DNA of 64,000 bases from Myxococcales bacterium (GCA_020633465.1 JACKDN010000028.1:1-64000); one strand, 5' to 3'. Shown: positions 45,652 through 55,093, counted from the first letter of the stretch. Numbers and translations: made by a program. Notes: generated by a model not told the origin, from the letters alone.

Positions 45652-46353
45652 ATGAGCCAAGCGCACGACCACGCCCACGACGACCACGCCCACGACGCGC
45701 ACCACCACGTCACGCCGATGATCGTGTACTGGGGCGTCTTCGGCGCCCTGCTGGTGCTGACCGCGGTGACCGTCTGGATCGCGCAGTTCCACTTCGGCGC
45801 GGCGAACACGCTGGTCGCCATGGCGGTGGCGACCGTCAAGGCCAGCCTGGTGGCCCTGTTCTTCATGCACCTGCTGCACGACGAGCGGCTGAACAGCCTG
45901 GCCTTCGTGTTCGGGCTGATCTTCGTGGCCCTGTTCTTCATCTTCACGCTGGCGGATGTGTACAGCCGCGGGTTCATCGACCCGATCCAGGACATCCACG
46001 GCTACGAGAAGGCGCAGGTGGCCGAGCTGCGGCTCGAGGCCGAGAAGGCCGCGCCGCCGGCGGCGGCCGCCGCGCCGGTGGATCCCGCCGCGGTGCCGGC
46101 CGACGAGCGTGCGGCGCCCGCGCCCATGGCGGCGCCGGACGCCGGCGCGCCGATGCAGGGCGCGGCCGCCGACGGCGGCGCGATGGACGAGGCGCGGCGG
46201 CCGACGGCGGCGCCCCCCGGCGAGGCGCGGCCCCCCGAGGAGCGCGCGGCCCCGGCGAGCGCGCGCGCCCCCGCGGACAAGCCCGCCGAGGGCGACGCGC
46301 CGGCCGAGGAGCCCGCGGACGCGCCGGCCGAGAAGCCCGCCGACAACGAGTAG
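45652..46353 (+). CDS. ctaF: Cytochrome c oxidase subunit IV-like with Ala/Pro/Glu-rich tail (233 aa)
   Basis: The first 105 residues are the usual small subunit IV (HDHAHDDHAHDAHHH start, then three helices including GVFGALLVLTAVTVWIAQF and ATVKASLVALFFMHLLHDER). The remaining 120 residues are a disordered Ala, Pro, Glu and Asp-rich extension not found in ordinary subunit IV. The His-rich N terminus may bind metal. The 3' end is the last gene of the oxidase block. Confidence 0.88.
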   Translation: MSQAHDHAHDDHAHDAHHHVTPMIVYWGVFGALLVLTAVTVWIAQFHFGAANTLVAMAVATVKASLVALFFMHLLHDERLNSLAFVFGLIFVALFFIFTLADVYSRGFIDPIQDIHGYEKAQVAELRLEAEKAAPPAAAAAPVDPAAVPADERAAPAPMAAPDAGAPMQGAAADGGAMDEARRPTAAPPGEARPPEERAAPASARAPADKPAEGDAPAEEPADAPAEKPADNE

Positions 46354-46419
46354 CGGGGCGGCGTCCAGCCCGCCCCCCCGCGCCCCGCCTCGGAGGCGCC
46401 GCCAGCCCCCACCCGCTTC

Positions 46420-46448
46420 TTGACCATCGGGCCGCCCCTTGCGACAAC
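46420..46448 (+). promoter_or_regulatory. Possible promoter between the oxidase and the PH-like gene
   Basis: In the 139-bp gap after ctaF, TTGACC (46420-46425) and GACAAC (46443-46448) lie 17 bp apart as a weak sigma-70 type promoter. Overlapping it, CGG-GCCGCCCC-TTGC (46428-46442) has sigma-54 spacing but only a poor -24 half. Either could drive the following two genes. The ATG at 46493 has GGGGGGAGAG upstream. Confidence 0.3.
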
Positions 46449-46492
46449 GGGGGCGGCGCCGCGCGCGGCGTCTCCATGGGGGGAGAGCGTCC

Positions 46493-47167
46493 ATGTCCGA
46501 GAAGCCCAACCGCGTGCTGCAGGGTCTGCCGTCGAGCGTGAAGATGCGCACCTACTCGCCGGTGATCTTCCTGTATCCGACCTTCATCATGAGCCTCCTG
46601 TGCGGCATCTGGGTGTCGGCCAGCGGCGCGACCATCGACGATCCCGGCTCGTCCGGCATCGCCTTCACCGCCGTCTTCTTCTTCAACCTCACCATCATCG
46701 CCTTCGACTACACGCGGCTGACCTCGGTGGTCGTGCTGTTGGTCATGGTCATCCTCGGTCTGTTGGGCACCATCTATCCCGGGTTCAGGGAATCACTGGT
46801 GCGCCTCTTCGATCAGAAGATGTTCATGGACGCGATGTTCTACTGGGTGTGGTCGGCGGGGCTGTTGCTGGTGCTCGCGGGCACCGTGATCAAGACGCGG
46901 TTCAACTATTGGGAGCTGAAGAACCAGGAGCTGTTGCACCACCACGGCATCCTGGGCGACATCGAGCGCTGGCCCGCGCCCAACATGCGGATCTCGAAGG
47001 AGATTACGGACGTGATGGAGTTCGCGCTGCTGCGGTCGGGCCGACTGGTGCTGGTGCCGCGGGGCGAGCAGCGCGCGATCGTCATCGACAACGTGCCGGG
47101 CATCAACAAGATCGAGAAGCAGATGCAGGACATCCTCAGCACCCTGAGGGTCGTCGACGGCGACTGA
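46493..47167 (+). CDS. Membrane protein with C-terminal PH-like domain (224 aa)
   Basis: Four hydrophobic segments (FLYPTFIMSLLCGIWVSASG, AVFFFNLTIIAFDYTRLT, VVVLLVMVILGLLGTIYP, WVWSAGLLLVLAGTVIKTRF) are followed by an 85-residue soluble domain (NYWELKNQELLHHHGILGDI to EKQMQDILSTL) that reads like a bacterial pleckstrin-homology fold. The start at 46493 is chosen for the Shine-Dalgarno sequence; an ATG at 46476 is upstream. It follows the respiratory operon and precedes a double-receiver protein, so a sensing or membrane-organising role is possible. No named family was recognised. Confidence 0.7.
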   Translation: MSEKPNRVLQGLPSSVKMRTYSPVIFLYPTFIMSLLCGIWVSASGATIDDPGSSGIAFTAVFFFNLTIIAFDYTRLTSVVVLLVMVILGLLGTIYPGFRESLVRLFDQKMFMDAMFYWVWSAGLLLVLAGTVIKTRFNYWELKNQELLHHHGILGDIERWPAPNMRISKEITDVMEFALLRSGRLVLVPRGEQRAIVIDNVPGINKIEKQMQDILSTLRVVDGD

Positions 47168-47192
47168 GTCTGCCGAACCTACGGGGATTCCC

Positions 47193-48281
47193 GTGCCGAG
47201 CATTCTGCTCATCACATCGGACGGCGGCGCGCGGGCCGGCCTGGCCTCGGTCTTCGGTATGGCCGGCTGGCGCGTGCAGGACGTGCCCACCGGCAGCATG
47301 GGCGCGCAGGCGTTCCGCGGGGGCCTGCCCGACGCGGTCGTCGTCGACCAGAGCCTGCCCGACATCGACGGCCTGACCATCGTGGGCGATCTGCGCCGCA
47401 TCGCGAAGGGGCGCGGCGTCGTCATCGCGGCGCTCGTGGACGAGATCGATCGGGCCACCGCGGTGCAGTACGTCAAGGCCGGCACCAACATCTTCCTCGC
47501 CAAGCCGATCGACGTCGCCGACGCCTACGCGCGCATCGCGGGCAAGATCGAGGGCGCCCCGCCGCTCGAGCCGCCGGCCCTGTCGACCGATCCGCTCGCC
47601 AAGCCGGTGGTGTTGATGGCGAGCCCCTCGCTGAACGCGCGCGACACGGCCATCAAGGTGCTGTCGGACGAGTACGAGGTGGTGCACTTCGACGGCGCCC
47701 AGGGCATCAGCGGCGAGCGCAAGCAGGCCGCGGTGACGGTGCTCGACGAGGGCCTGCCGGGCGGCCTGGGCACGCTGCCGTCGCTGCAGGCGATGTTCGG
47801 CGACAGCCCGGTGCTGGCGCTGGTGGGGCGGGGCAGCGAGGTGCCCGACCACTTCGCGGCCACGCTGACGAAGCCCCTGCGCAGCACCCAGCTCGCCCGC
47901 TACGTGCGCGAGGTGACCGACCGGGTGGACTTCGGCCTCAGCCCGATGGATCAGGGCGTGGTGGTGCGGCTGCGCGACGGCTGGGAGAAGCTCGAGGACG
48001 CCGCCTTCGAGCAGGTGGTCGAGCAGATCCGCGACATCGCCACGCTGGTCGAGGGCTCGGGCCGCACGTGGATCTGCCTCACCGGCCCCTACGTGGGCTC
48101 GGGCAAGATGCGCCCGCGCTGCAAGGCGCTGCTCGAGGCCGTCAGCTACGAAGACCTCAAGGTGGGCATGGTGACCAGCCAGTCGAACACGGTGAAGGTG
48201 GCGCACGACCACCAGCTGCACCCGAAGATGGTGCACCAGTCGACGACGGCGTTCATCAAGGCGGTGGGCGAGCTGGTCTGA
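47193..48281 (+). CDS. Protein with two receiver domains and an unknown C-terminal domain (362 aa)
   Basis: Receiver 1 (about 1-120) keeps the phospho-acceptor Asp in DAVVVDQSLPDIDGL and the Lys in IFLAKPIDVAD. Receiver 2 (about 133-250) has VTVLDEGLPGG and TLTKPLRSTQ but lacks the acidic pair at its start, so it may be a pseudo-receiver. The last 110 residues (from LRDGWEKLEDAAFEQVV, through WICLTGPYVGSG to FIKAVGEL) have no recognised output; a STAS-like fold is possible. GTG start, 26 bases after the PH-like gene. Probably a signalling scaffold rather than a DNA-binding regulator. Confidence 0.75.
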   Translation: MPSILLITSDGGARAGLASVFGMAGWRVQDVPTGSMGAQAFRGGLPDAVVVDQSLPDIDGLTIVGDLRRIAKGRGVVIAALVDEIDRATAVQYVKAGTNIFLAKPIDVADAYARIAGKIEGAPPLEPPALSTDPLAKPVVLMASPSLNARDTAIKVLSDEYEVVHFDGAQGISGERKQAAVTVLDEGLPGGLGTLPSLQAMFGDSPVLALVGRGSEVPDHFAATLTKPLRSTQLARYVREVTDRVDFGLSPMDQGVVVRLRDGWEKLEDAAFEQVVEQIRDIATLVEGSGRTWICLTGPYVGSGKMRPRCKALLEAVSYEDLKVGMVTSQSNTVKVAHDHQLHPKMVHQSTTAFIKAVGELV

Positions 48282-48288
48282 TCCGCAC

Positions 48289-48306
48289 GGCCGCGTGGGC
48301 GCGGCC
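48289..48306. terminator. Convergent terminator-like hairpin
   Basis: GGCCGCG-TGGG-CGCGGCC, perfect 7-bp arms and a 4-base loop. It sits in the 30-bp gap between the stop of the double-receiver gene and that of the convergent lipoprotein gene. No T-run. Confidence 0.45.
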
Positions 48307-48311
48307 GCACG

Positions 48312-49136
48312 TCAGGGCAGCTCGAAGGTGGGCTTCTTCTCGGCGTCGGCGTCGGTGGGCTTCGCTTCGCCGGGCGCGGGCTGGCCCTCGATGGGCGGCG
48401 CCGGCTCGGCCGCGGGCTTCGGGTTCTTCGCCGCGGTCGCCGCCTCGTCGAAGGTGAAGGTGCGGGTGCCCGGGTCGAAGGTGTAGATCGCGTAGGTGCC
48501 CGCGCCGTCGTAGATGATGGCGCGCTTGCCGTCGATGGCCCCCGTCTTCCAGGTGGGCACGATGGTCAGCCCCTCGGCGGTGGTGACCTTCAGGGCCTGG
48601 GCGAACAGCTCCCGGGCGCGCTCGACGCCGGGCGCGTAGGCGAAGACGCGCAGGCCGCGGTAGGGCGTCTCGACCTCGCCGTCCGACTCCTCGATCACCA
48701 GCTCGGCCTGACCGTCGGCGTCGACGTCGCGCGCGCTGGCCACCAGGCGCACGCGGCCGGGCGAGGGCTTCGAGGGGTCGATCATCGTCAGGACGACGCT
48801 GCCCGCCGAGTCGGCCAGCGCGATGGCCAGCTGATGATCGGCGCCCGCCTCCATCGTCTCGCCAGCGGGCAGCTCGCTGGGCATCTCCTCGCCCACCGGC
48901 TCGTACACCAGCGCGCAGCCGGACGGCGCGGGCTTCGCGTCTTCGCCCGGCGGCGGCTTCATCGGCAGGGGCGTCCGCAGCACCACCTTCTTCAGCTCGG
49001 GCCCCAGCTGACGGGCCAGCTGGGCCTCGCCCACCTTGCAGGCGTCCGGCGTGGTCGACTGCGGGGCGACGTCGGCGCCGCCGCCGCAGCCGGTCAGGAG
49101 CACGACGGCCAGACCGCGACGGAGGGTGCGGACCAT
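48312..49136 (-). CDS. Lipoprotein of unknown function (274 aa)
   Basis: Lipobox in RRGLAVVLLTGCGGGAD (Cys15). The mature part begins with DACKVGEAQLARQLG, includes a beta-rich central region with DVDADGQAELVIEESDG (an FG-GAP/VCBS-like calcium-loop flavour) and ends in a Pro/Ala/Glu-rich tail. It lies eight bases downstream of glnA on the same strand, so it may be co-transcribed with it. Function not recognised. Confidence 0.8.
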   Translation of the reverse strand: MVRTLRRGLAVVLLTGCGGGADVAPQSTTPDACKVGEAQLARQLGPELKKVVLRTPLPMKPPPGEDAKPAPSGCALVYEPVGEEMPSELPAGETMEAGADHQLAIALADSAGSVVLTMIDPSKPSPGRVRLVASARDVDADGQAELVIEESDGEVETPYRGLRVFAYAPGVERARELFAQALKVTTAEGLTIVPTWKTGAIDGKRAIIYDGAGTYAIYTFDPGTRTFTFDEAATAAKNPKPAAEPAPPIEGQPAPGEAKPTDADAEKKPTFELP

Positions 49137-49144
49137 GGGGAACC

Positions 49145-50578
<1,434 letters not shown>

Positions 50579-50622
50579 CGACTGTTCTCCTCTTCGGGGG
50601 TCGGTTGAGCCTCTGGGATGCG

Positions 50623-50961
50623 TCAGAGGGCCCGCTCGCCGCGCTCGCCGGTGCGGATGCGCACCGCCTCTTCGACGGGCGTGACGAAGATCTTGCCGTC
50701 GCCGATGTTGCCGGTCGCCGCGCCCTCGACGATGGTGTCGACCACCTCGGGCACGCGCGCCGCCGGCACGACGATCTCGAGCTTCAGCTTGGGCACGAAG
50801 TCCAGCACGTACTCGCTGCCGCGGTAGAGCTCGCGCTTGCCGCCCTGGCGGCCGAAGCCCTTCACCTCGGTGACGGTCATGCCGTGCACGCCGATCTCGG
50901 CGAGGCGCTCTTTGACCTCGTCGAACTTGAAGGGCTTGATGATCGCCTCGATCTTCTTCAT
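50623..50961 (-). CDS. glnB: Nitrogen regulatory protein PII (112 aa)
   Basis: Trimeric sensor of 2-oxoglutarate, ATP and glutamine status. N terminus MKKIEAIIKPFKFDEVKERL, T-loop RELYRGSEY with the uridylylation-site Tyr51, then ATGNIGDGKIFVTPVEEAVR. Length is normal. The partner glnA follows directly. GlnB versus GlnK cannot be told; no amtB is adjacent, which slightly favours GlnB. Confidence 0.96.
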   Translation of the reverse strand: MKKIEAIIKPFKFDEVKERLAEIGVHGMTVTEVKGFGRQGGKRELYRGSEYVLDFVPKLKLEIVVPAARVPEVVDTIVEGAATGNIGDGKIFVTPVEEAVRIRTGERGERAL

Positions 50962-51050
50962 GTCGCCCTCCGGTCGACCGCGCGCGGTCGTGTCGACTGC
51001 CGCGAATACCACCACGGCGCGGCCGCTGCAAGCGGTGGCGGCGGGCGAGG

Positions 51051-51344
51051 TCAGGCCGCGGAGGCGAGGTTCTCGCGGATGATCCGGGGGTGCCGGGCGG
51101 CGATGCGCAGCAAGGCGAGGCCGGGCCCCTCGGGGCGCCGACGCCCCTGCTCCCAGCCCTGCAGCGTCCGAACGCTGATGCCGAGCGCGGCCGCGAAGGC
51201 CTTCTGCGTCAGCCCGACGAAGGCCCGCAGATCGGCGACGTCCTGGCCGCACTCGATGCGGCCGGCGATCAGCCGTTCGCGCTGGGATCGCAACAGTGTC
51301 CGGTCGAAGTCGTCGGCGGTCAGTTCGGGGATGTCGTCGCTCAT
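51051..51344 (-). CDS. HTH (XRE) antitoxin of a BrnT-type module (97 aa)
   Basis: Helix-turn-helix protein: LRAFVGLTQKAFAAALGISV then RTLQGWEQGRRRPEGPG, the ordinary XRE motif. Its ATG overlaps the BrnT stop as ATGA. The usual BrnT partner BrnA has a ribbon-helix-helix fold; pairing BrnT with an XRE/HigA-like antitoxin is also seen. It should autorepress the module and neutralise the toxin. Confidence 0.85.
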   Translation of the reverse strand: MSDDIPELTADDFDRTLLRSQRERLIAGRIECGQDVADLRAFVGLTQKAFAAALGISVRTLQGWEQGRRRPEGPGLALLRIAARHPRIIRENLASAA

Positions 51345-51631
51345 CGTCGTCGCTCCATGTGGGCCTGGTACAGGCGGCGTTCGCGCGGCGTCGCCCAGCG
51401 GGCCGAGATCACGCGGATGACGTCGTCGGCCCGTTCCGTCCAAACGACCAGAACGAGGCCCGCTCGAATCGGGCCGATGGTGATGAACCGATCCTCGATG
51501 TCCGAGTGTTGCGCGTCGTACAACTCCAGCGCCTCGTCGGCAGCTTCGAAGATCCCAATCGCCTCGGCGAAGCTCAGGCCGTGCTTCGTCTGGTTGCGGG
51601 CGTCCTTTGCGGAGTCCCATTCGAACTGCAT
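51341..51631 (-). CDS. brnT: BrnT-family toxin (96 aa)
   Basis: Small RelE-fold ribonuclease toxin. The family mark is the N-terminal FEWDSAKDARNQTKHGLSFAEA and the central R-F-I-T-I-G core, with VIRVISARWATPRERRLY at the C terminus. First gene of the two-gene unit; antitoxin follows with a 4-base overlap. The order toxin-antitoxin is that of brnTA. Confidence 0.9.
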   Translation of the reverse strand: MQFEWDSAKDARNQTKHGLSFAEAIGIFEAADEALELYDAQHSDIEDRFITIGPIRAGLVLVVWTERADDVIRVISARWATPRERRLYQAHMERRR

Positions 51632-51939
51632 GTCGCCATCCTAGGACTGCGAGAAGAGGTGCGTCAATGACGTATCGGCCAGTGCTCGAAGGGCGTGTCT
51701 GGCCGAGTGGGTGAGGCGAGCCCCGCGGAAGGTCTTCGGCGCCACGCCACACCGACGCCGAGCTCTACGGCGACGGCGACGGCGATGGCCACGGGGCGCT
51801 GGGGTCGGCTCGGGTGCGGTGCCGGTGGGCGCGTGGCGCTTGGGCGGGCGAGGGCGAGGCGTGGTGGTGGGGACTGGACGTTCCGGCGGGGACGGGGTAC
51901 CAAGGTTTGCCGACAGGCGCGGTCATGGAGGGGGACTCG
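51632..51939. other. Gene-free interval (308 bp)
   Basis: Between the divergently transcribed toxin module and the plus-strand membrane-protein gene. Short GC-rich open frames are present but have rare-codon, Arg-rich translations and are judged spurious. It should hold the toxin-antitoxin promoter; no clear motif or dyad was found. Confidence 0.5.
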
Positions 51940-52233
51940 ATGAAGCCGGTGCACGTGATTGCTGCGATCGGGGTGATCGGGGCGCTGGCCCTGGGGGGCT
52001 GGTACTTCTACATGGGGCAGAACCCGCCCTGGGAGGTCCGTCAGGAGCGCGGGGTCGAGCTGCCGACCGGGGGCGCGCAGCCCGCGGGTGAGACCAAGAA
52101 GATGGCGGACGCGCCGCCGATGAAGGCGGACGCGGCGGCGATGGCCGCGCCGGCGAAGATGGTCGACGCGGCGATGCCGGCGGCGGCGGACGCGGCGGCT
52201 GCGGCGGCGGATGGTGCCGCCGCGCCGGAATGA
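51940..52233 (+). CDS. Small membrane-anchored Ala-rich protein (97 aa)
   Basis: N-terminal helix (KPVHVIAAIGVIGALALGGW) then YFYMGQNPPWEVRQERG and an Ala/Met/Lys/Asp-rich tail without fold. Start at 51940 has GGAGGGG upstream; an in-frame ATG at 51925 is the alternative. 52 bases before the PDZ-protein gene on the same strand. Probably periplasmic-facing. No family recognised. Confidence 0.65.
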   Translation: MKPVHVIAAIGVIGALALGGWYFYMGQNPPWEVRQERGVELPTGGAQPAGETKKMADAPPMKADAAAMAAPAKMVDAAMPAAADAAAAAADGAAAPE

Positions 52234-52285
52234 CGGTCGGTTTCCGGCCCGAAACTTGGCCCCGCGGCGGGCCATCCCAACGACC

Positions 52286-53845
52286 ATGCGGCGACTGAAG
52301 CTCGGGTTCGCGATCCTGGGGCTGGCGCTCTTCTGCGCGCTGGCGGTGTGGTTCTTCGCCCACGATCCGACCGCGCGGCGCGCCGAGCGGCTGGCCGAGC
52401 GGCCGCCGCCGGCCGACACGCCGCGCGCGCCGGCGGATCCCGACGCGCCGATCCTCGACGAGCCCGAACAACCGCCGGCCGAGTGGCCGGCCGACGCGCC
52501 GCGGCTGGTGTGGGGCACCATCACCAACCCGGCCGGCGACCCGGTGGTGGGCGCGTCGGTGCGGCTGGTGGTCGCCGGTGAGTCCGATCGCGTCGTCTAC
52601 GCGGACAGCCGCGGGCAGTACCGCCTCGAGCGCGTGCCCGCGCGGCCCACGGCCCTCGAGGTGGGCGCCGCCGGCTACCAACCGACCGTGTTCGAGAAGC
52701 CGCGGCTGCCGCGCGAGCCCAAGGTGCAGTGGGACGTCGAGTTGGAGCCGGTCGAGGGCGTCTACGGCGTCATCGTGGCCAACGGGCGGCCGGTGCCCGA
52801 CGCGTGGGTCAGCCTGCGGCCCAAGGGGCAGCAGCGCCGCATCCTGCACGGGCGCGCCGATCGCGGCGGGCGCTTCGCGCTGGCCTGGCCGGACGAGGAC
52901 GGCGTCTACACGCTGGCCGCCTTCAGCAGCATGCACGGGCGCAAGGAGATCGACGTCTCGGAGCCCGGCGAGGTGACCGTCGAGCTGCCCGGGGGCGGCT
53001 ATCTGCAGGGGCGGGTGGTCGACACGGACGGGCGGCCGGTGCCCTCGTTCTCGCTCAGCGCCGGGCCGATGACCTTCCGCGCGGGCGGGCCGCCGGCGCA
53101 GTCCTTCGACAACGCGAACGGCCACTTCCGCCTGGGGCCGATGGCGGCCGGGCGCACGCAGCTGTGGGCGGCGGCCGAGGGCTATCAGCCCGGCGAGGTG
53201 AAGAGCGTCGTGGTCGAAGAGGGGCTGGTCACGTCGGGCATCGTCGTGACGCTCGAGCCCTCGACCTACCTGACCGGCACGGTGACCGACGCGCAGACCG
53301 GGCGGCCGGTGGTCGGCGCGCTGGTGTTGCCCGCCGAGTGGCGCGCGGCGGCGCTGGCCGAGGCGGTGGGCGGCTACACGGACGAGCAGGGACGCTATCG
53401 CCTGACCGCGCTGCCGGGTCAGCGCACCAGCATCAAGGTCAGCGCGAACGGCTACCGGCCGCTGGTCGTGGGCGGCGTCGAGGGCGCGGCCGACGGCGAG
53501 GCGGTGCGCGACTTCTCGCTGATGCCGCAGCCCGAGGGCGAGCGGCCGGCGACCGAGCTGACCGGCATCGGCGCCGTGCTGCGGCCGCACCGCGAGGGCG
53601 TGATGCTCGGCTCGATCGTCGACGGCGGTCCGGCCTCGGCGCGGCTGCGCCGCGGCGACGTGATCGTGATGGTCGACGGCGAGTCGGTGCGCAACGACGT
53701 GGGCAAGGCGGCGCAGGCCATCCGCGGTGAGATCGGCACCGACGTCGTGCTGTGGGTGAAGCGGGGCGGGCGCGGCGAGCCGCAGCGGGTGGTGATCACG
53801 CGGGATCGGGTGACGATGCCGAACCCGCACGCGCCGCGGAACTGA
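52286..53845 (+). CDS. Membrane-anchored protein with carboxypeptidase-regulatory-like repeats and a PDZ domain (519 aa)
   Basis: N-terminal signal anchor (LGFAILGLALFCALAVWFFA), a Pro/Ala linker, then several CarboxypepD_reg-like beta-sandwich units with the recurring pattern G-x-V-x-D-x-x-G-x-P-V-x-G-A (for example NPAGDPVVGASVRLV, VVDTDGRPVPSFSL, VTDAQTGRPVVGALVL) and YRLTALPGQRTSIKV. The last 90 residues form a PDZ domain (VMLGSIVDGGPASARLRRGD, then VIVMVDGESVRN). Envelope location; it probably binds protein C termini in the periplasm. Partner unknown. Confidence 0.82.
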   Translation: MRRLKLGFAILGLALFCALAVWFFAHDPTARRAERLAERPPPADTPRAPADPDAPILDEPEQPPAEWPADAPRLVWGTITNPAGDPVVGASVRLVVAGESDRVVYADSRGQYRLERVPARPTALEVGAAGYQPTVFEKPRLPREPKVQWDVELEPVEGVYGVIVANGRPVPDAWVSLRPKGQQRRILHGRADRGGRFALAWPDEDGVYTLAAFSSMHGRKEIDVSEPGEVTVELPGGGYLQGRVVDTDGRPVPSFSLSAGPMTFRAGGPPAQSFDNANGHFRLGPMAAGRTQLWAAAEGYQPGEVKSVVVEEGLVTSGIVVTLEPSTYLTGTVTDAQTGRPVVGALVLPAEWRAAALAEAVGGYTDEQGRYRLTALPGQRTSIKVSANGYRPLVVGGVEGAADGEAVRDFSLMPQPEGERPATELTGIGAVLRPHREGVMLGSIVDGGPASARLRRGDVIVMVDGESVRNDVGKAAQAIRGEIGTDVVLWVKRGGRGEPQRVVITRDRVTMPNPHAPRN

Positions 53846-53848
53846 GCG

Positions 53849-54175
53849 ATGCAATCGGGCGACCTCTTCCGCGTTCCGCTCGGGGACGGGCGGTTCGGGG
53901 CGGGGCGGGTGTTGGGCGTGGACGGGGACGTCGTGGCTGTGGCGTTGTGCGGGGCGGTGTGGGACTGCGCGCCGGGTGAGCTGGACGTGCAGCAGACGCC
54001 GGTGGCGGTGGCGCACCTGCCGGTGCGGATCGCTGGGACCGTGGACGCCGAGGTCGTGGGGCGCGAGGCGCCGGGCGCGCCCGAGGGTGATTACGCGGCG
54101 TGGTTGGCGGCGGCCGAGCGGCCGGTGGTCGACGCGCCGCTCGCGGTGCTGGTCGGCGCGCTGATCGACCTCTGA
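53849..54175 (+). CDS. Possible Imm26-like small protein (108 aa)
   Basis: Compact beta-rich protein. Its start MQSGDLFRVPLGDGRFGAGRVLG resembles the Imm26 immunity-protein opening (G-D-x-F-x-V-P-L-x-D-G-R-x-G-x-G-R-V). No toxin gene is visible nearby, so an immunity function is only suggested. Three bases after the PDZ gene; co-transcription likely. Confidence 0.6.
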   Translation: MQSGDLFRVPLGDGRFGAGRVLGVDGDVVAVALCGAVWDCAPGELDVQQTPVAVAHLPVRIAGTVDAEVVGREAPGAPEGDYAAWLAAAERPVVDAPLAVLVGALIDL

Positions 54176-54176
54176 C

Positions 54177-54641
54177 TCAGGCGGGGCGCACCGCGTCGCC
54201 CACCTTCACCTCACCGGTGCCGACGACGTAGGCGCGCAGGCCGCCGCGGTGCACGAGCGCCTTGCGCACGGGCTGGCCGGTCAGCTTCTCGAGGTGTGCG
54301 CAGGGCTCGCACAGCTCGTAGCCCTCGATCAGGGCGTCGCCGAGGCGGAAGCGGCGGCCGACCAGGTGGTTGAGGGGCACGCCGCGCACGGTCACGTTGC
54401 GGCGCGAGCCGCCCGGCGGCAGGTCGAGGTCGTAGTCCGCGGCGGCGGCCTCGAGCGCCTCGGCCTCGATGAGCGTGATCGCGTTGAAGGGCCGCGGCGT
54501 CCCGTCGCGGGCCGTGTCGCCGAACTTGCGGTCACCCTCGAGCCCCTGGTCGGCCACGGCCCGCGCGGCCTCGACCGGCTGGGGCGCCGCTCCACGACGG
54601 GGAATCAAATGGATGGCCTCGACGCGACCTTCGAAGTTCAT
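54177..54641 (-). CDS. MOSC domain protein (154 aa)
   Basis: Single MOSC (molybdenum cofactor sulfurase C-terminal) domain. Markers are LIPRRGAAPQPVEAARAVAD, GLEGDRKFGDTA, RRNVTVRGVPLNHLVGRRF and the Cys pair YELCEPCAHLEKL. Stand-alone bacterial MOSC proteins bind or transfer sulfur or Moco; YiiM and YuaD-like proteins reduce N-hydroxylated bases. No Mo-enzyme gene is adjacent apart from the cofactor-less ActB. The start at 54641 is the first ATG preceding the conserved core. Confidence 0.88.
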   Translation of the reverse strand: MNFEGRVEAIHLIPRRGAAPQPVEAARAVADQGLEGDRKFGDTARDGTPRPFNAITLIEAEALEAAAADYDLDLPPGGSRRNVTVRGVPLNHLVGRRFRLGDALIEGYELCEPCAHLEKLTGQPVRKALVHRGGLRAYVVGTGEVKVGDAVRPA

Positions 54642-54932
54642 GGGGGCTCCGTGGGTGAGTGATCGGCGCCATCTCACCGGAGCCGCGAGCCCGACGCAAG
54701 TGGCCGCGCCCCACCTGGTCCGTGACGGGGCACCGACGTGCGAGCGTGGTGAAACGGCCGGCGTGCGGCATCCGCCGTACGTGCCTGAGCGACCGAGCCG
54801 CCCGCAGCCACAGCCCGAAGGGCGAGGCGAGGACGCGAGGATCGCGAAGGCGCGCCCGAAGGGCGCCGGCCAAGAGACTGGCGCGCACCGAGGGGTCGAG
54901 CGGGGTGCGTCACCGGAGGCTCGGATCAAGGC

Positions 54933-54974
54933 GCGGAAGGTCGTCGATACCCATAGGTATCGGCGTCCTTCCGC
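54933..54974. repeat. 42-bp imperfect inverted repeat
   Basis: Arms of 19 nt match at 17 positions (GCGGAAGGTCGTCGATACC against the complement of the right arm), with a CATA loop at 54952-54955. The innermost CGATACC/GGTATCG is perfect. Such length and match are far above chance. Confidence 0.7.
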
Positions 54975-55040
54975 AACGCCGAGCCGGGCCTTCGGGGGCG
55001 TGCACCGCGAAGCGCCCCGAATGCGCGACAGGCTCGCGAC

Positions 55041-55070
55041 GGGGGGCCTGGGGTGGCCGGCAGGCCCCCC
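55041..55070. repeat. Perfect 10-bp-arm inverted repeat
   Basis: GGGGGGCCTG at 55041-55050 and CAGGCCCCCC at 55061-55070 with a 10-base loop. One of three stems in the interval before rlmK. Confidence 0.6.
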
Positions 55071-55073
55071 AGT

Positions 55074-55093
55074 GCCGCGCGCTTGCGCGCGGC
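55074..55093. repeat. Perfect 9-bp-arm inverted repeat
   Basis: GCCGCGCGC-TT-GCGCGCGGC, starting three bases after the preceding stem. Together with it, it could act as a terminator or as part of an RNA fold. Confidence 0.6.

Noticed and set aside
51711..52091. Open frame of 126 codons overlapping the small membrane-protein gene
   Set aside because: No Shine-Dalgarno sequence, Arg/Gly-rich shadow composition, and it overlaps the better-supported gene starting at 51940.
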